Source of the DNA: Ophiobolus disseminans
Taxonomy: Eukaryota; Ascomycota; Dothideomycetes; Pleosporales; Phaeosphaeriaceae
Assembly: GCA_010093685.1 (NCBI GenBank)
Contig: MU006219.1
Span: 1,321,531-1,385,530 of the forward strand
Direction of reading: 5' to 3'
Length of the DNA: 64,000 bases
Part shown: in pieces, positions 1 to 10,511 of the stretch
Position numbering within the stretch: the stretch's first letter is position 1
Layout: every line of letters starts with the position of its first letter
Made by a program: the position numbers and the translations under genes
The notes under the pieces: generated by a model
What the model saw: only the letters and a program-made list of their open reading frames with translations
Database searches by the model: none
What the model was told of the DNA's origin: nothing

Positions 1-892
1 CAACTTCACTAGGCGTAGAGGCAACAATCGGAGGGATCTGTGACTTCCCAGCCGCAAACGCAAACGGCGCAGCTGTATCCACTTTCCACACGTCCGATTC
101 GCGAACTTCTTCCAAACCTTTACGCAGATACTTATGCTGCTCATCTCCAAAAGGGCGAAAGAAACGCTCGCGGAACATGTCGTACCCATCGAGCTCAGTG
201 TCAAAGTGCGTTTCCCAGAGTTCAAGATCAGTAATCTCCATCTCTACCTCCTCCACATAGCTATCGAAGTCATGCCGCTCTTCATACGCGCGTTGCCAAA
301 TTCGCGTCTCCCATGCTCGCGCAGGTAGCGATGCATTGAGGTGGACGAGTTTGTCGTCCACGAAGGGCTTCGGTATGTCGTCGGAAATGTGCTTAGCTTT
401 GAGCTTCGCAAGGTAAGCCCGCTTTTCGTCCTCGTTCTTTCGCTGTATCATGGACACAATGTTGCGCAACGTTGCAGTCAACTCCTCGATATGCTTCGCG
501 CGACGAACTTCTTCCCATGAACGAGATGACCCTACGCTCTCTTGAAGAGCTTCGACCATGGCTCGTGCGGCCTCGTCGAAGGCGCCAGCCATATCAGCAT
601 TCTCTTGCATCTGATCAGCCTGTACTTTGTTCTCGTTGGCCGCCAGCTCGACAAGATGCGGTCGATCGACCTTTTCGAATGGGCGAGCCAATTTGCGCGG
701 TTCGAGGTCCACAACAATGGCATGTCGGAGGTCAGTGGAAACGGACTTCTTCACGGGTTGAGCGATCTCGCGCGGTCCGAGCGACTTCATGATGGCGGCG
801 CGCTGAGCAGGATTGATGTTTTTCTTCACGGGCGTGGCGATCTTACGATTTGCAGGGGTCAGAGGAGAAGCTTTGAAGATAAGGTTGTCCAT
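1..892 (-). CDS. Orphan protein, 5' part (gene runs off the left edge)
   Basis: An uninterrupted frame of 297 codons starts at the ATG at 892-890 (context CACAACATGG) and is still open at base 2, so the C-terminus lies outside the window. I recognise no family. The N-terminal third has two similar stretches built around the phrase PVKK (about residues 22-25 and 48-51), each near an N-P or E-I-A-type basic motif. Residues 95-160 are rich in Glu, Lys and Ala and probably form a helix or coiled coil. The later part is acidic and aromatic (a WETRIWQRAYEE stretch followed by MEITDLELWETHFD). There is no signal peptide or membrane segment. Codon use is even and there are no stops, so it looks like a real, intracellular, lineage-restricted protein, similar in style to the coiled-coil orphans at 16.7-22.9 kb. 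Confidence 0.7.
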   Translation of the reverse strand, partial: MDNLIFKASPLTPANRKIATPVKKNINPAQRAAIMKSLGPREIAQPVKKSVSTDLRHAIVVDLEPRKLARPFEKVDRPHLVELAANENKVQADQMQENADMAGAFDEAARAMVEALQESVGSSRSWEEVRRAKHIEELTATLRNIVSMIQRKNEDEKRAYLAKLKAKHISDDIPKPFVDDKLVHLNASLPARAWETRIWQRAYEERHDFDSYVEEVEMEITDLELWETHFDTELDGYDMFRERFFRPFGDEQHKYLRKGLEEVRESDVWKVDTAAPFAFAAGKSQIPPIVASTPSEV

Positions 893-2080
893 GTTGTGAG
901 TTGGGAAGTTATGATTATAGGGTGTTGAAGTTGGGGGAGAACTGACTGCAGTATAGGTAGTGCCAATGTAGAAGGGCGTTACTGCGCATGGGGAATCCAA
1001 TGGACCACTGTGAAAGCACATCAATGTGCCGCTTTCACTTTCGGGTAGGGGCCTTGGCAAAGCCTCCGCTCCATTACCGCCCTCCCGACAGTACATCCTT
1101 CGATCCTGCTCCGTACCAAGCCTCCGCCCCTCACACAATCAACCACAACCGTCACCTGAATAGAGTTTCGTCCTTAATCCTTCTACAACTAACGCTTTAG
1201 GGTTCTGCATTACAAGTCATTCAACTACAGCGCCATTGACCAACTGTATCATGGATTATACTTACGCAACGGAGGTACGCAAGATCTTGCCACTCCCGCG
1301 GATGCGCACAAAACTCAGCACGCTCATCAAACGCCAACAAAATATCGATCGCTTCACCATGCGACTGACTCGGCTCTCCAACACATGCAGTATTGGTAAT
1401 CCGGTGCGCGAATACATCCAACACACGCCTGGACGACAAGAAAAGATTGCTGTCTGGTGGGAGAAACCACAGTGGGAGACGTACGTCCAGAATGGTGTCG
1501 TAGAATATGCGTACCAGGACGCAATGAACTAATGGGAGTTGTCGCTGGATGCTTGGGCTGAGGATCCTGTGGCAGGACTGGAGTGGTGTTATCAATGGCT
1601 TGCTGGGTGCAGTGTACCACTTTCTGCTACTTCTCAGCATTGATATGCCTACCAATGTGGTAAATATGAACAGTACGTTAGAAGTGCTCGACAACAGCAG
1701 CTAGAATATGCCTGAGTTAATTTAACCTTACGATGATACTGTCCATCGCCTCTCAGGTCTCAAAGGACGTGTTAGCCTCGAAAGCGAAGCTAGTAACGAC
1801 CGCTCACAAGACCCACGATCAACACGATCGCGTCCACAGCTCGTCCCATGGATCCCACTGTATACACTGAATGATATGAAAATCTTACAGCATAGTTTCA
1901 CTGCTCTCAACAAGAACTCGAGGTCTAGTGGAGTCAATGCAAAGAATAACCAGTCCATGCTCGCTACACACTCGCTCATTACATATTGCACTTAATCAAG
2001 ATAAAGTCCGTTTCCGCTGAACATGCTTCATTTGCTGTAACTAGGTACTGTCGTGGCACGTTACGGAAGTTACTTTGTGT
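893..2080. other. Intergenic region with a weak candidate ORF
   Basis: No convincing gene. Both strands carry moderate open frames at about 1221-1694 (minus, 157 codons) and 1246-1532 (plus, about 95 codons). Neither shows a motif, and they overlap each other, so at most one is real. The short stretch beside 893 should hold the promoter of the leftward orphan gene. Confidence 0.3.
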
Positions 2081-4523
2081 CTACGGAAGATTGATAACCT
2101 CAGGACGATTCACCCTATGCAACTCCCTCGCTGGCTGACTCCCAACCCGAATCTGCCGCTCCATTCGAAGCCTCCGCGTCAACGGCAGCGTATCATCATC
2201 ATGCTCGCGGATATAGTAAGCCGTATCGCTCGTCGGGCGAAACTCAGCTAGTGAAATCCCATTACCCAGGAACGAGAATCGGTTCCCAGTGTGACGAATG
2301 TCCCAGTCTTCTCCGCGGACCTCTTGCAATGCTTGCAAGTAATGCAAGGTGCTTCCGGGCCAGAGAGTTGGTATGCGGCCAGCGCTCGTGTGGCCTTTGT
2401 GGCCAGAGCGGCAGTGCTGGGTTAGTACTGACTTCTTCATGAATTGTCCGACGTGGGCGACGAAGTCGGATTGGGCGGAAGCTGATGGCTGGAACGAGTG
2501 TATTGGCTCTGTTTGATATCGGTCGATCATCTTGCAGATGTAGTCTGCTTGAGCCTCTGTGACGATAAGTTGGATTAGCTCCTACCATGGCACGAGTGAG
2601 AGGTCCTTACCTATCGAGGCCATCGTGGGTCCGTTGGCAACTGCTTCTGCGTGAGACTCAAGGACAAGAGCGATTGACTAATGAATGTACCTGCTGAGTA
2701 AGGACCTAGGAACCTGGTAAAGGTTAGCATGCTACTTTTAGGAGAGTCTTGCAGAGACAAACATCATGAAGTTTGGCATGCCACTAACGGCAAGCCCCAT
2801 ATAACACTCGGGATCGGTCGAGGTCCAGATGTCTCTTAGATCTCTGCCACCTTGTCCGATGATGGGAAACCTGGGTCTGAATGACGTGTCGAAGCCAGTC
2901 GCGCAGATGATGATGTCTGCATCGTACTCTTTGCCGAATTCATCTACACAACCATTCTTTGTCAAGCCGGTTACCGACGCCATTACCAGCTTCACGTTGG
3001 GTTTTTTGATGCTCTGCAACCGGTAAGTTTTCGTAATACAATGAGCATAGTCCATTCACCTACTTGAAGATAGCCTACGCAGGATCAGCTATGGTCAGTA
3101 TGCATGCTGGAAATAATGCAGCACCCACCTGTGTCCGGACACAGTCTTCTACAGCCCACTCCGAAAGTTGGAATCAAGGCCTCTTCGAGCTCTGGATCCT
3201 GCAATGCTTGTCGCATACTTTCTGTGAGGTCCCGTCTCAGATCCGCCTGCAGCTGTGATTCTGCAAGGTAAATCGCTGAGCAAAGGTTAATAGTGGCCAG
3301 TCAGCTATCAAGGCATGAGAAACGACTTACGGTAGATACTGTTCATGACGGCCTCGTTGTATTTGCGCCGCTTCAACAGTTCACCGGGAACGCTTCGGTA
3401 TCTTTCGATTTGGTCTTGCGTCGTTGCGTCTGTTCCACTGCCGATGGTAGGGAGCACCCTATGTACATTAATCAATCAACGCAGACTTACATAACAAGAG
3501 AGGAATTACCATAGCGGCGAGCGACCGAAGTTCGTGACATGTCGTGCGGACTTTTGTATCTTGGGCAGGATCTGAATTGCCGAGGCACTTTGCAAGATCA
3601 ATTTTAAAGAATCACTCAAGCAACAATTCGAGGTGCGGCACTTACCCGTTTCCTATGAGTGCAACTGTCTTCCCTTCTAGGTCAACCTCGCTTTGCCAGT
3701 TTGCACTGTGTAAGAGGATACCCCTGTATTTGTCAGTTTCTGCTATATCAGGCCATGCCCAATTATTAAGATAACCGGTTGCACCGATCAGGATGTCACA
3801 GCGATCGGTGAATCTTTCTCCGCCAAGGTTGCTCAAGCCTTTGACTTCCCACTCTCCTTCGGCTTCGTGCCAGCGCGCATGGTCGACGAGGTGTGAAGTC
3901 TTGATAAAGTTGGAAAGGCCGTATCTTTCACAGAAATCCTTGAAATATCCTTTTATCTCCAAAGAACCTGTCGGGGAACATGAAGTTGCGTAGCACCTCT
4001 TAGGAGGAGGTTACTCACCTGCATATACGGTAGACCAGTCGTGTTTCGGATCAAACGAGTAGGTATAGTTATGCGCTGGACTGAGCAATCGATTAGGCTT
4101 CTGGTGTTTGTGAGATCTGTTTGACCTCGATCAGACGGAGTGAACGCACACGTCACAAGCACATCTGCCACCGTATTAGATTTATCTGGTTTACACAATG
4201 GCGGTTCGATGTTGACCGCATCGAATAAACGCACCCCTTGTAAATGGTTAGTATGCGTGCTTAGTCTACAATATTCCTCAACAGCTCACAGGGTATCTAT
4301 TTTCGTGCCAGGTACCACTGACTTCGGTATTCTTGTCATAGATCTCGTTGCATGTCAGATTCTTTCTTGACCAGAGTGCGAAAGAATAACCCACAGTAAG
4401 AGAGACCTGGGCGAAGTGTTTCTGCAATTTGTAGGCCAAGAGCAGACCGGATGCTCCCGCACCGATGCAAATCACCCTCACAGCCCGTGGCGCATATACT
4501 GATTCGTTTTCCTTGGGATCCAT
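2081..4523 (-). CDS. FAD-dependent (Baeyer-Villiger-type) monooxygenase
   Basis: Flavin- and NADPH-dependent oxygenase of the fungal class that includes the sterigmatocystin-pathway enzyme StcW. Splicing gives 573 residues from the ATG at 4523. Seen: FAD Rossmann motif GAGASG (residues 21-26), the phrase SGTWHENRYPG, a C-D-V-P-A-H-N-Y-T-Y-S-F stretch, an FxGxxxHxxxW-type Baeyer-Villiger fingerprint (YRGILLHSANW), a second nucleotide motif GNGAS, and a C-terminal ATGFD block. Exons: 4523-4407, 4361-4290, 4236-4235, 4164-4150, 4080-4019, 3967-3646, 3587-3510, 3458-3331, 3260-3129, 3074-3064, 3015-2763, 2713-2691, 2643-2613, 2556-2081; the total is in frame. The exon model needs a 2-base exon plus 15- and 11-base exons, which is odd. 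It lies head to head with the P450, so probably acts in the same pathway. Substrate unknown; ester formation is an inference from the fingerprint. Confidence 0.88.
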
Positions 4524-5274
4524 GCTCGAATCTGTTTGTCTCGTTCTCAAATTTGCGTATTGCGACTCTTTACTTCATCTTTTGACGATTGTCCAAAGTG
4601 AGAGTCCTGGAGGCCAAGGCGCTTGGTGGGTCCACGCTAGCCTCTTTTAACGCCTTGCTACTTTCCTCATCTGACATAGCCATTGGCCTCCTTACCACCC
4701 CTCGGTACCCGTGGACGTCAGCCCTAATTCGCCTTGGGCAATGTCTAGGACAGCCGACGCAAACTGGACTTCTCAAGGGTCACTCCCGAGGTCGTGCCGG
4801 TCACGTGCAACGAGGGCGCCGCACCATCATGTAGGTGGCCTTGGAGATGTTTATCGAATGTGACATCTCCCATACGACAGCAACAAGGATCTACCTCAGC
4901 TGCTACCTGGCGCCTCCTTGCGCTGTGCAAGGATTTTGAGCTCGTTCCATTCGTCGACCCGAGGGCGGGGACCACCGACGAGCTGGATCCTACACAGGTG
5001 GACCACATCGCTTACAACAGGGCCACGACCCGCCTATCCAGCCTCTCCCTTCCCGCCTTGGCGCAGATAGCTTACGCTCCTTGCAAATGATGCCTGCTAA
5101 ACTCTACGCCGCCAACCCGCATGACATTTGGGCGTAGATGCGTGTATCACTTCAGACAGATATTAACCGGCGCCACCAGCGCTGTTGCTTGATAGCGAGA
5201 GCTACTTGCCACCAGAGTTCTTCTTGGTCACACTACAAGTTGGCTTGTCCATCAGTGCGTGTTCCGTCGATAAA
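4524..5274. promoter_or_regulatory. Divergent promoter between monooxygenase and P450
   Basis: The 751 bases between two divergently read cluster genes should serve both. I see a palindromic CACGTG (E-box/bHLH-type site) at about 4802-4807, and several CCG/CGG triplets nearby that could be half-sites for Zn2Cys6 regulators. No obvious TATA box could be fixed. No coding potential stands out. Confidence 0.4.
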
Positions 5275-7194
5275 ATGATAGCTCAAGGGTTCGCGTTGGT
5301 CGCCGGCGCTTTTATGTGCTATGCCATTGCAAAGGCAATACAGCGCATCTACTTCCACCCACTAGCGAAAATTCCAGGGCCCAAGCTTGCAGCCGCGACA
5401 CAATGTTATGAAATGTACTTTGATCTGATCCAGCAGGCGCGCATGCCCTGGCAACTGGAGGCTCTACACGCAAGATATGGTCAGTTTCACGAGTAGTACT
5501 CCATGATCATGAACGTTTTTGAGAACTGTGCAGGGCCCATTGTGCGATTCGCCCCCAACGAAGTTCATATCAATGATCCCTCTTTCACGAGCACGTTTTT
5601 CTCGTCTGGGAGCGCGATAAAGATGAACAAGTACGACTATCACGCATTGCAGTTCGGGATGCCAGTATGTAATTTACCCAATAGTCTATCTCGCAGCTCT
5701 AAATAATCTACAGGAAAGCACATTCAACACGTGTGACGCAGATGTCCACAAAATCAGGCGCGGGGCGCTCAATCCATTCTTCTCGCGCAAGAGCATCAAT
5801 GCGTTAGAACCCATGATAGCAGAAAAGGTCGAGAAAGTTTCCAGCCGCCTGCAAGAATTTAAACAGAATCAAACGCCTCTCGACCTTCGTCTGCTGTTTT
5901 CATGCTTTACTAGCGATGTCATCAGCGATTACTGCTTTCCCAAATGCTTCGACTACCTATCCACCGATGATCTTGCTCCTTGGTGGCGCAACTCTTTTGC
6001 TGAGGGGTTGCGAAATTTCCAATGGCTCAAACATTTTCCTGGTTTATGGATCATAATGCGGGCGATTCCATACGACGTGCTTAACAAGGTATCGCCGAAA
6101 GTGTAAGTCTACCTGGATAGTCTTCTGTATTCTGGGCCGATTACTAACATGAATCAGAGCAATTACTCTCAACTGGGACAATTCGAACAAAATCCTGGTA
6201 CGGGACCTCATAGACAGCTATGACGATCGCAAGGACCAAGAACAAACAGTCACCATTTTCAATGAGCTCCTTACTAGCGACCTACCTCCACACGAGAAGA
6301 GCTATGAGCGATTATGGCAAGAGGTGAGTCTCGTGGGCTCAAGATGGAGTATACTCCTCTTGTGCAACTTTGTTCTAACACAACTTGGCAGGGTTCAGCA
6401 ATGATCGGTGCCGGAGTGGAAACCACAAGCAACACACTGACAACTGCTTTATACTGGTACTCAAGCCATGAAAAGCCTTCCCTCATTCTTTCTCTGCTAA
6501 CACCACACCAGGCTAACTCAACGTCCAGAAGCGCTAGCGCGTCTGAAAGCCGAACTCGAAACTGCCATGCCTAACCCCGACCTCCTGCTTCCATGGGCCA
6601 AGCTGGAAACGCTACCGTACCTAAGCGCAGTGATCAAGGAGGCGCTTCGCTCCGCAGGCGGATTCTCGTCCCGGATGGTGCGCGTACCCCAGAATGCTCC
6701 TCTGCGATACAAGAACTACGTGCTGCCGCCAGGTACCGCCATCGGTATGAGCCAGAAACTTCTGTCCCGCCATCCAGATCTGTTTGATACACCGCATGAG
6801 TTTGATCCTGAGCGCTGGTTGACCAAGAATGGTCCGGCTGATCTATACAGTTTTGGACGGGGACCCAGGATGTACGTATACGGCTTCCTAGAACCGGCAG
6901 CAGTTGTGACACATTGAGGTTCTGACACTATGCCTAGGTGCGTTGCGCAAAATCTCGCTTACGCGGAGCTATATCTGGCGCTCGCGGCGATAGTGAGGAG
7001 GTTCAACCTGCAGCTCTTCCAAACAGACTACTCAGACATCGAGTGTATGTACCCCATTTTCTCTCTCGCTACGACTCCATCTCCGTATTCATGTGGCGAC
7101 CTGAACACTAATGCGAATTGTCACAGGCGTCTGTGATGCATTCTTTCCCATGCCGCGCTCTGATACCAAGGGCGTCCAGGTGCTTGTCACGTAG
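5275..7194 (+). CDS. Cytochrome P450 monooxygenase (trichodiene-oxygenase-like)
   Basis: Haem-thiolate monooxygenase of the microsomal fungal type. Start at ATG 5275: an N-terminal membrane helix (residues 3-20) is followed by the proline-rich hinge FHPLAKIPGPK. Eight exons (5275-5479, 5534-5664, 5714-6102, 6158-6323, 6392-6456, 6512-6871, 6938-7044, 7127-7194) sum to 496 residues, the usual length. Seen: I-helix oxygen-binding motif GAGVETTSNT, K-helix ExxR (KEALR), PERW, and the haem loop FGRGPRMCVA with the cysteine ligand split across the 6872-6937 intron. The last glycine of the FxxGxRxCxG consensus is alanine, a change seen in some fungal P450s. The ARYGPIVRFAPNEVHI region resembles the trichodiene oxygenase/CYP58 group, by recollection only. 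Probably oxidises the prenylated cluster product. Confidence 0.93.
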
Positions 7195-7677
7195 AGAATT
7201 TTTCGGCAGGAGGATTCACATCAGCGCTATGACACATGCCATGCATGATGAAAGATGTAGCATAGCCGTTTTAGGTAGGCGTCATGCTATTAGCAGTAGC
7301 GATACGGTCAATGACAATAACACATTTCCAATTCGTTCCCATCTCTGCTTGTATATTCCTTTTTCAGAAAGTAGAAAATGCCTTGTAATTGCCCAGCAGC
7401 CCTTTTTGCACGCTGCACGTCGGGAATTGACTATCGCAGCCATTTTCAACGGTCAAAAACATGTCATGTCAAAGTAGTAAATGGTTAGATTGTACTCTGG
7501 TGGTCAAAACTCAGTACAAGTTGAACATCACGATCATTTGTGCGAGTCAGCATTGTGTTTCAGTTCATTACGCAACAGCAAAGTTCATCAATTGGATCTA
7601 TGTACTAATGGTCTGAGTTCGTTCCAAGCGGAACTTCAGGTTCTACTCTCATTCTTTCCTTCTGGTGTTTTATGCCC
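7195..7677. other. Intergenic, convergent gene ends
   Basis: About 480 bases between the 3' ends of the P450 (plus) and the membrane protein (minus). AT-rich stretches suit 3' UTRs and termination; no gene or repeat seen. Confidence 0.5.
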
Positions 7678-9075
7678 TTACGCAGGCGTTACCAGGCGGT
7701 TCGTATCCCTGTGCTCATTGAGCTCAATGTACGACCCGTCCTTCAAATTCGGTGTTCCTCCGGATGCGAAACGCGAATGATCGTCACCGCTCCTCGTCAA
7801 CGATCTCGATTTCTTCGAAAGGCTACCAGACAAAGTTGCTCTGACTTTCGGCACATAATGTCTGAAGAAGGCTGGAACGACGGGGAGGCAGGCGCAGAGC
7901 AGACCGCTTGTGAGCTCGGCGTTTCTAAATGAGTTGTCAGCGACCGATGGAGTAGAAGCTTAGATCACGGGAGAACTCACGTCCAAAGCGCGATCCCGCT
8001 GAGGTCGTGTGTGACGTCTATTGATTTCTTGAACCGCAAGTTGTTCTCTAAGCGTATCATGCTGGAAAGACATGCGCTAGGCTTTGATCAGCTCGGCGGA
8101 CCGATGAAGACATGAGAAGGAGGGAGAACATACAAGATACCGGTCACAAACACGCTGGAGACGCCAATCTTGTGTTTGGTAGAGAGCTTTAAGCTCCAGA
8201 CCTTGAACAGAGGAAGTACGAGAATACTGAGATCGCTGACCACTATGCCATGATTAGTATGAGGAGGAGGGTTCAGAGACGATAGGAGAGGGTCTTACCG
8301 TTCACACTTGCGCCCGAGATGAAAATCGAAGAAAGATTGATGCATTTGCCTAATATGTGTTGTCAGCGACCCATAACATCAGGAGTGATCCAGTCTTTAT
8401 ATACCTGGCAGATAAGGATGCCAAATCTTCTCAACGGGAGTGCATTCGAAGATCTGTGCGAGCATAATCGCGGTGTAGAACAGGAAGTTGAAAACGACCA
8501 AGAACCATATTACGATCCGGGTTTTGCCCGTCTTGTGAGGGCAAAATATCCTGGAAATCATCAGCGCTGCATGTCTTATGTTCAAGTCCAGGCATTCGCA
8601 CCTTATGAATTGGTACAGAATACCAAATTTGACGAGGAACATGATGGGGTTGTAGAGAACTTCGAGGACGTTGGCATACTGGAGGCAAGATCAGTACAGT
8701 CGTGCTGCGAGCCGCGGTTACTCACGCGCAAGAAGTTGAAAAAGTCTGCGTATGAAACATCGTAAAGATGTATACCGTATCCGAAGTCGAGCGCTTTAAA
8801 TCCGAGCGCAACGTATACAATGTAGCTAATCTGTCCAAGGTCAGCAACGCGGGTCGCAAGATGAATTGATCGCTTACCCATGCAGCAAAAATGGCGTAGT
8901 CGTCCGGGGAGCTGACGCGCTGGATGGCGAAACGAGTCCAAAGCCGCAAAAGCACAAGAGTAGAAGAGAATATGATGCATAAGCTCAACGTTGTTAGGAT
9001 GATTGTTCGAAGGCCACGAGCCTCGAAATTAGGCGTGTAGCCTGGAAAGGGCAGGACTGGTGCTGAGAGATCCAT
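7678..9075 (-). CDS. Rhodopsin/SAT4-type seven-helix membrane protein
   Basis: Integral membrane protein of the fungal rhodopsin-domain (SAT4/PTH11-related, often cysteine-free) family. Eight exons (9075-8878, 8830-8726, 8678-8602, 8550-8405, 8349-8299, 8242-8134, 8076-7981, 7924-7678) sum exactly to 342 residues. Seen: helix 1 near residues 23-45; the family phrase SSPDDYAIFAAW; VLYNPIMFLVKFGIL, typical of helix 3; an FIRIFCP turn; the ECTPVEKIW motif before a helix; then SVNVVSDLSILVLP and a Ser/Arg/Lys-rich cytoplasmic tail ending RLVTPA. Members have been linked to signalling and surface sensing, but biochemical function is unknown. Its position inside the cluster suggests sensing or membrane handling of the product; that is inference. 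Confidence 0.88.
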
Positions 9076-10511
9076 TCAATTGCTCTTCGTTCTCGCGAAG
9101 GGATGAAGGTCAGCCGTTTTCCACAGCGATCTCTTTTGAGGCAGTAGAATGGCCAACCCCAATGGCTGCCATTAAAGCAATGCACAGGTGCCGGGGTCGC
9201 ACCGGAAACCGAAGACCCTACCTACATATACACCTGGGCATTACATTAAGATGACTGGGTAACTGAGGACACGAGCGCCGGCTAGAGAGCAATACAGCAA
9301 ATAAGACCTCGGGAATTCCAAAGACAAAAAAGTGCGCAGCATTGGTACAACGGCAACTAGAGCCTTGCCACCAACCAACACACATGGATAGGTACCGTCC
9401 AGTCAGTGGAGAGGGATTGTCCAACGCAGCCGGGGTGCAACTCATGCCCAGGTGTCATTTCCAAGAGACCTTTTCGTCTTCACAGCTATCAGCAACAACT
9501 TGTAGGATTAACCCGCTGTAACACTGAACTACCAACTCCTAAGGATCCTGTCTACCTGTTTCTAGGTGGTCTGTTGGAATTATATCATTTGACGTGAGCA
9601 CCTGGGCAGTAATTGGTGGTAAAATGCAGGTGCTGCAACGGCAAAGAAGGCGGTCATGATTGGAAGGAGCACTTGCCGCATAATTGCGCATGTTCAGTAC
9701 ACCAGCAGTTACTGTTGTGTTCTGCAGGATCGATCCTGAACATCTTGGAAACGTCATCTTCCACGGAGTCCGATAATCAATTAAGCTGTTGAGATGGCCA
9801 ACGGCGGGAGGACCAGGATTTAGATCCTGACGGCTCGGCATAAGGTGCATTATTCCCGGAGTCTGATGAAAATCTTCCTATATCCATGAACACTACCACT
9901 ATGCAGTATGTAAAGGGCAACGTACCGCACACCCTACCTGCCTACCTAGGTAGTTGTGTTTCTTCCCGCGCTTTCAGCTTTCGGTCTCCGAGGCAGAGTA
10001 AGCCACAGAACCGAAACTGTCATAGTCAAGTCTTACTGCCTGCATAATGAACAGCCTGCCAAGATATGCGACGTGTAGGAGCGGCATGTGGACCCTTGCG
10101 TGGCACTTGGGTCACGACAGCCAATCACAGCTCGCTGTCAGCACTTCGTGCTGGGGTCAGCCGCTTCGTTCAGCCTCCCACCCACGAACATCAACGAACC
10201 ACAGGATGAACACTGGCGACATGAACCTTAACGTTACTGCGCAAGTCCCTGCAACGGCGGTAATCGCAACATGCAACCTGACGAGGCGACGCCATCGCAG
10301 GACTCTCTGTAAGCATTGTGCCGTCTCGAGATTAGAGAGGCGATTGTGATTGCAGTGCAACTGAGATTGCCACTTTAACGAGACACATTTCGTCTGACAG
10401 GATGTCTATGTAGTCTGGGAGTGTTGGCTGGGACTAGCAAGGATTCAAGATGTTAAAAGCCCTCGAGCGAAGGTAGCAAATACAAAGATTTGTCCTTCAA
10501 CATAGTACAGG
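9076..10511. other. Intergenic region, no supported gene
   Basis: About 1.4 kb between divergently read genes: the membrane protein (minus) and the prenyltransferase (plus). Short open frames only, none with motifs. A stretch at about 9780-9840 contains segments resembling pol III A- and B-box sequences, but too close together for a normal tRNA; I could not fold a cloverleaf. Confidence 0.4.

Noticed and set aside
1221..1694. 157-codon minus-strand frame
   Set aside because: No motif, overlapped by a plus-strand frame of similar quality, no clear start context.
4019..4240. Apparent one-base frameshift in the monooxygenase before P-A-H-N-Y
   Set aside because: A short exon at 4164-4150 with a normal downstream intron restores the conserved C-A-C-D-V-P run, so splicing explains it better than a mutation.
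9770..9850. tRNA-like stretch with A-box-like TGGCCAACGGCGG and B-box-like GGATTTAGATCC
   Set aside because: The two boxes lie too close for a tRNA and no acceptor or D-arm pairing could be drawn; at best a relic.
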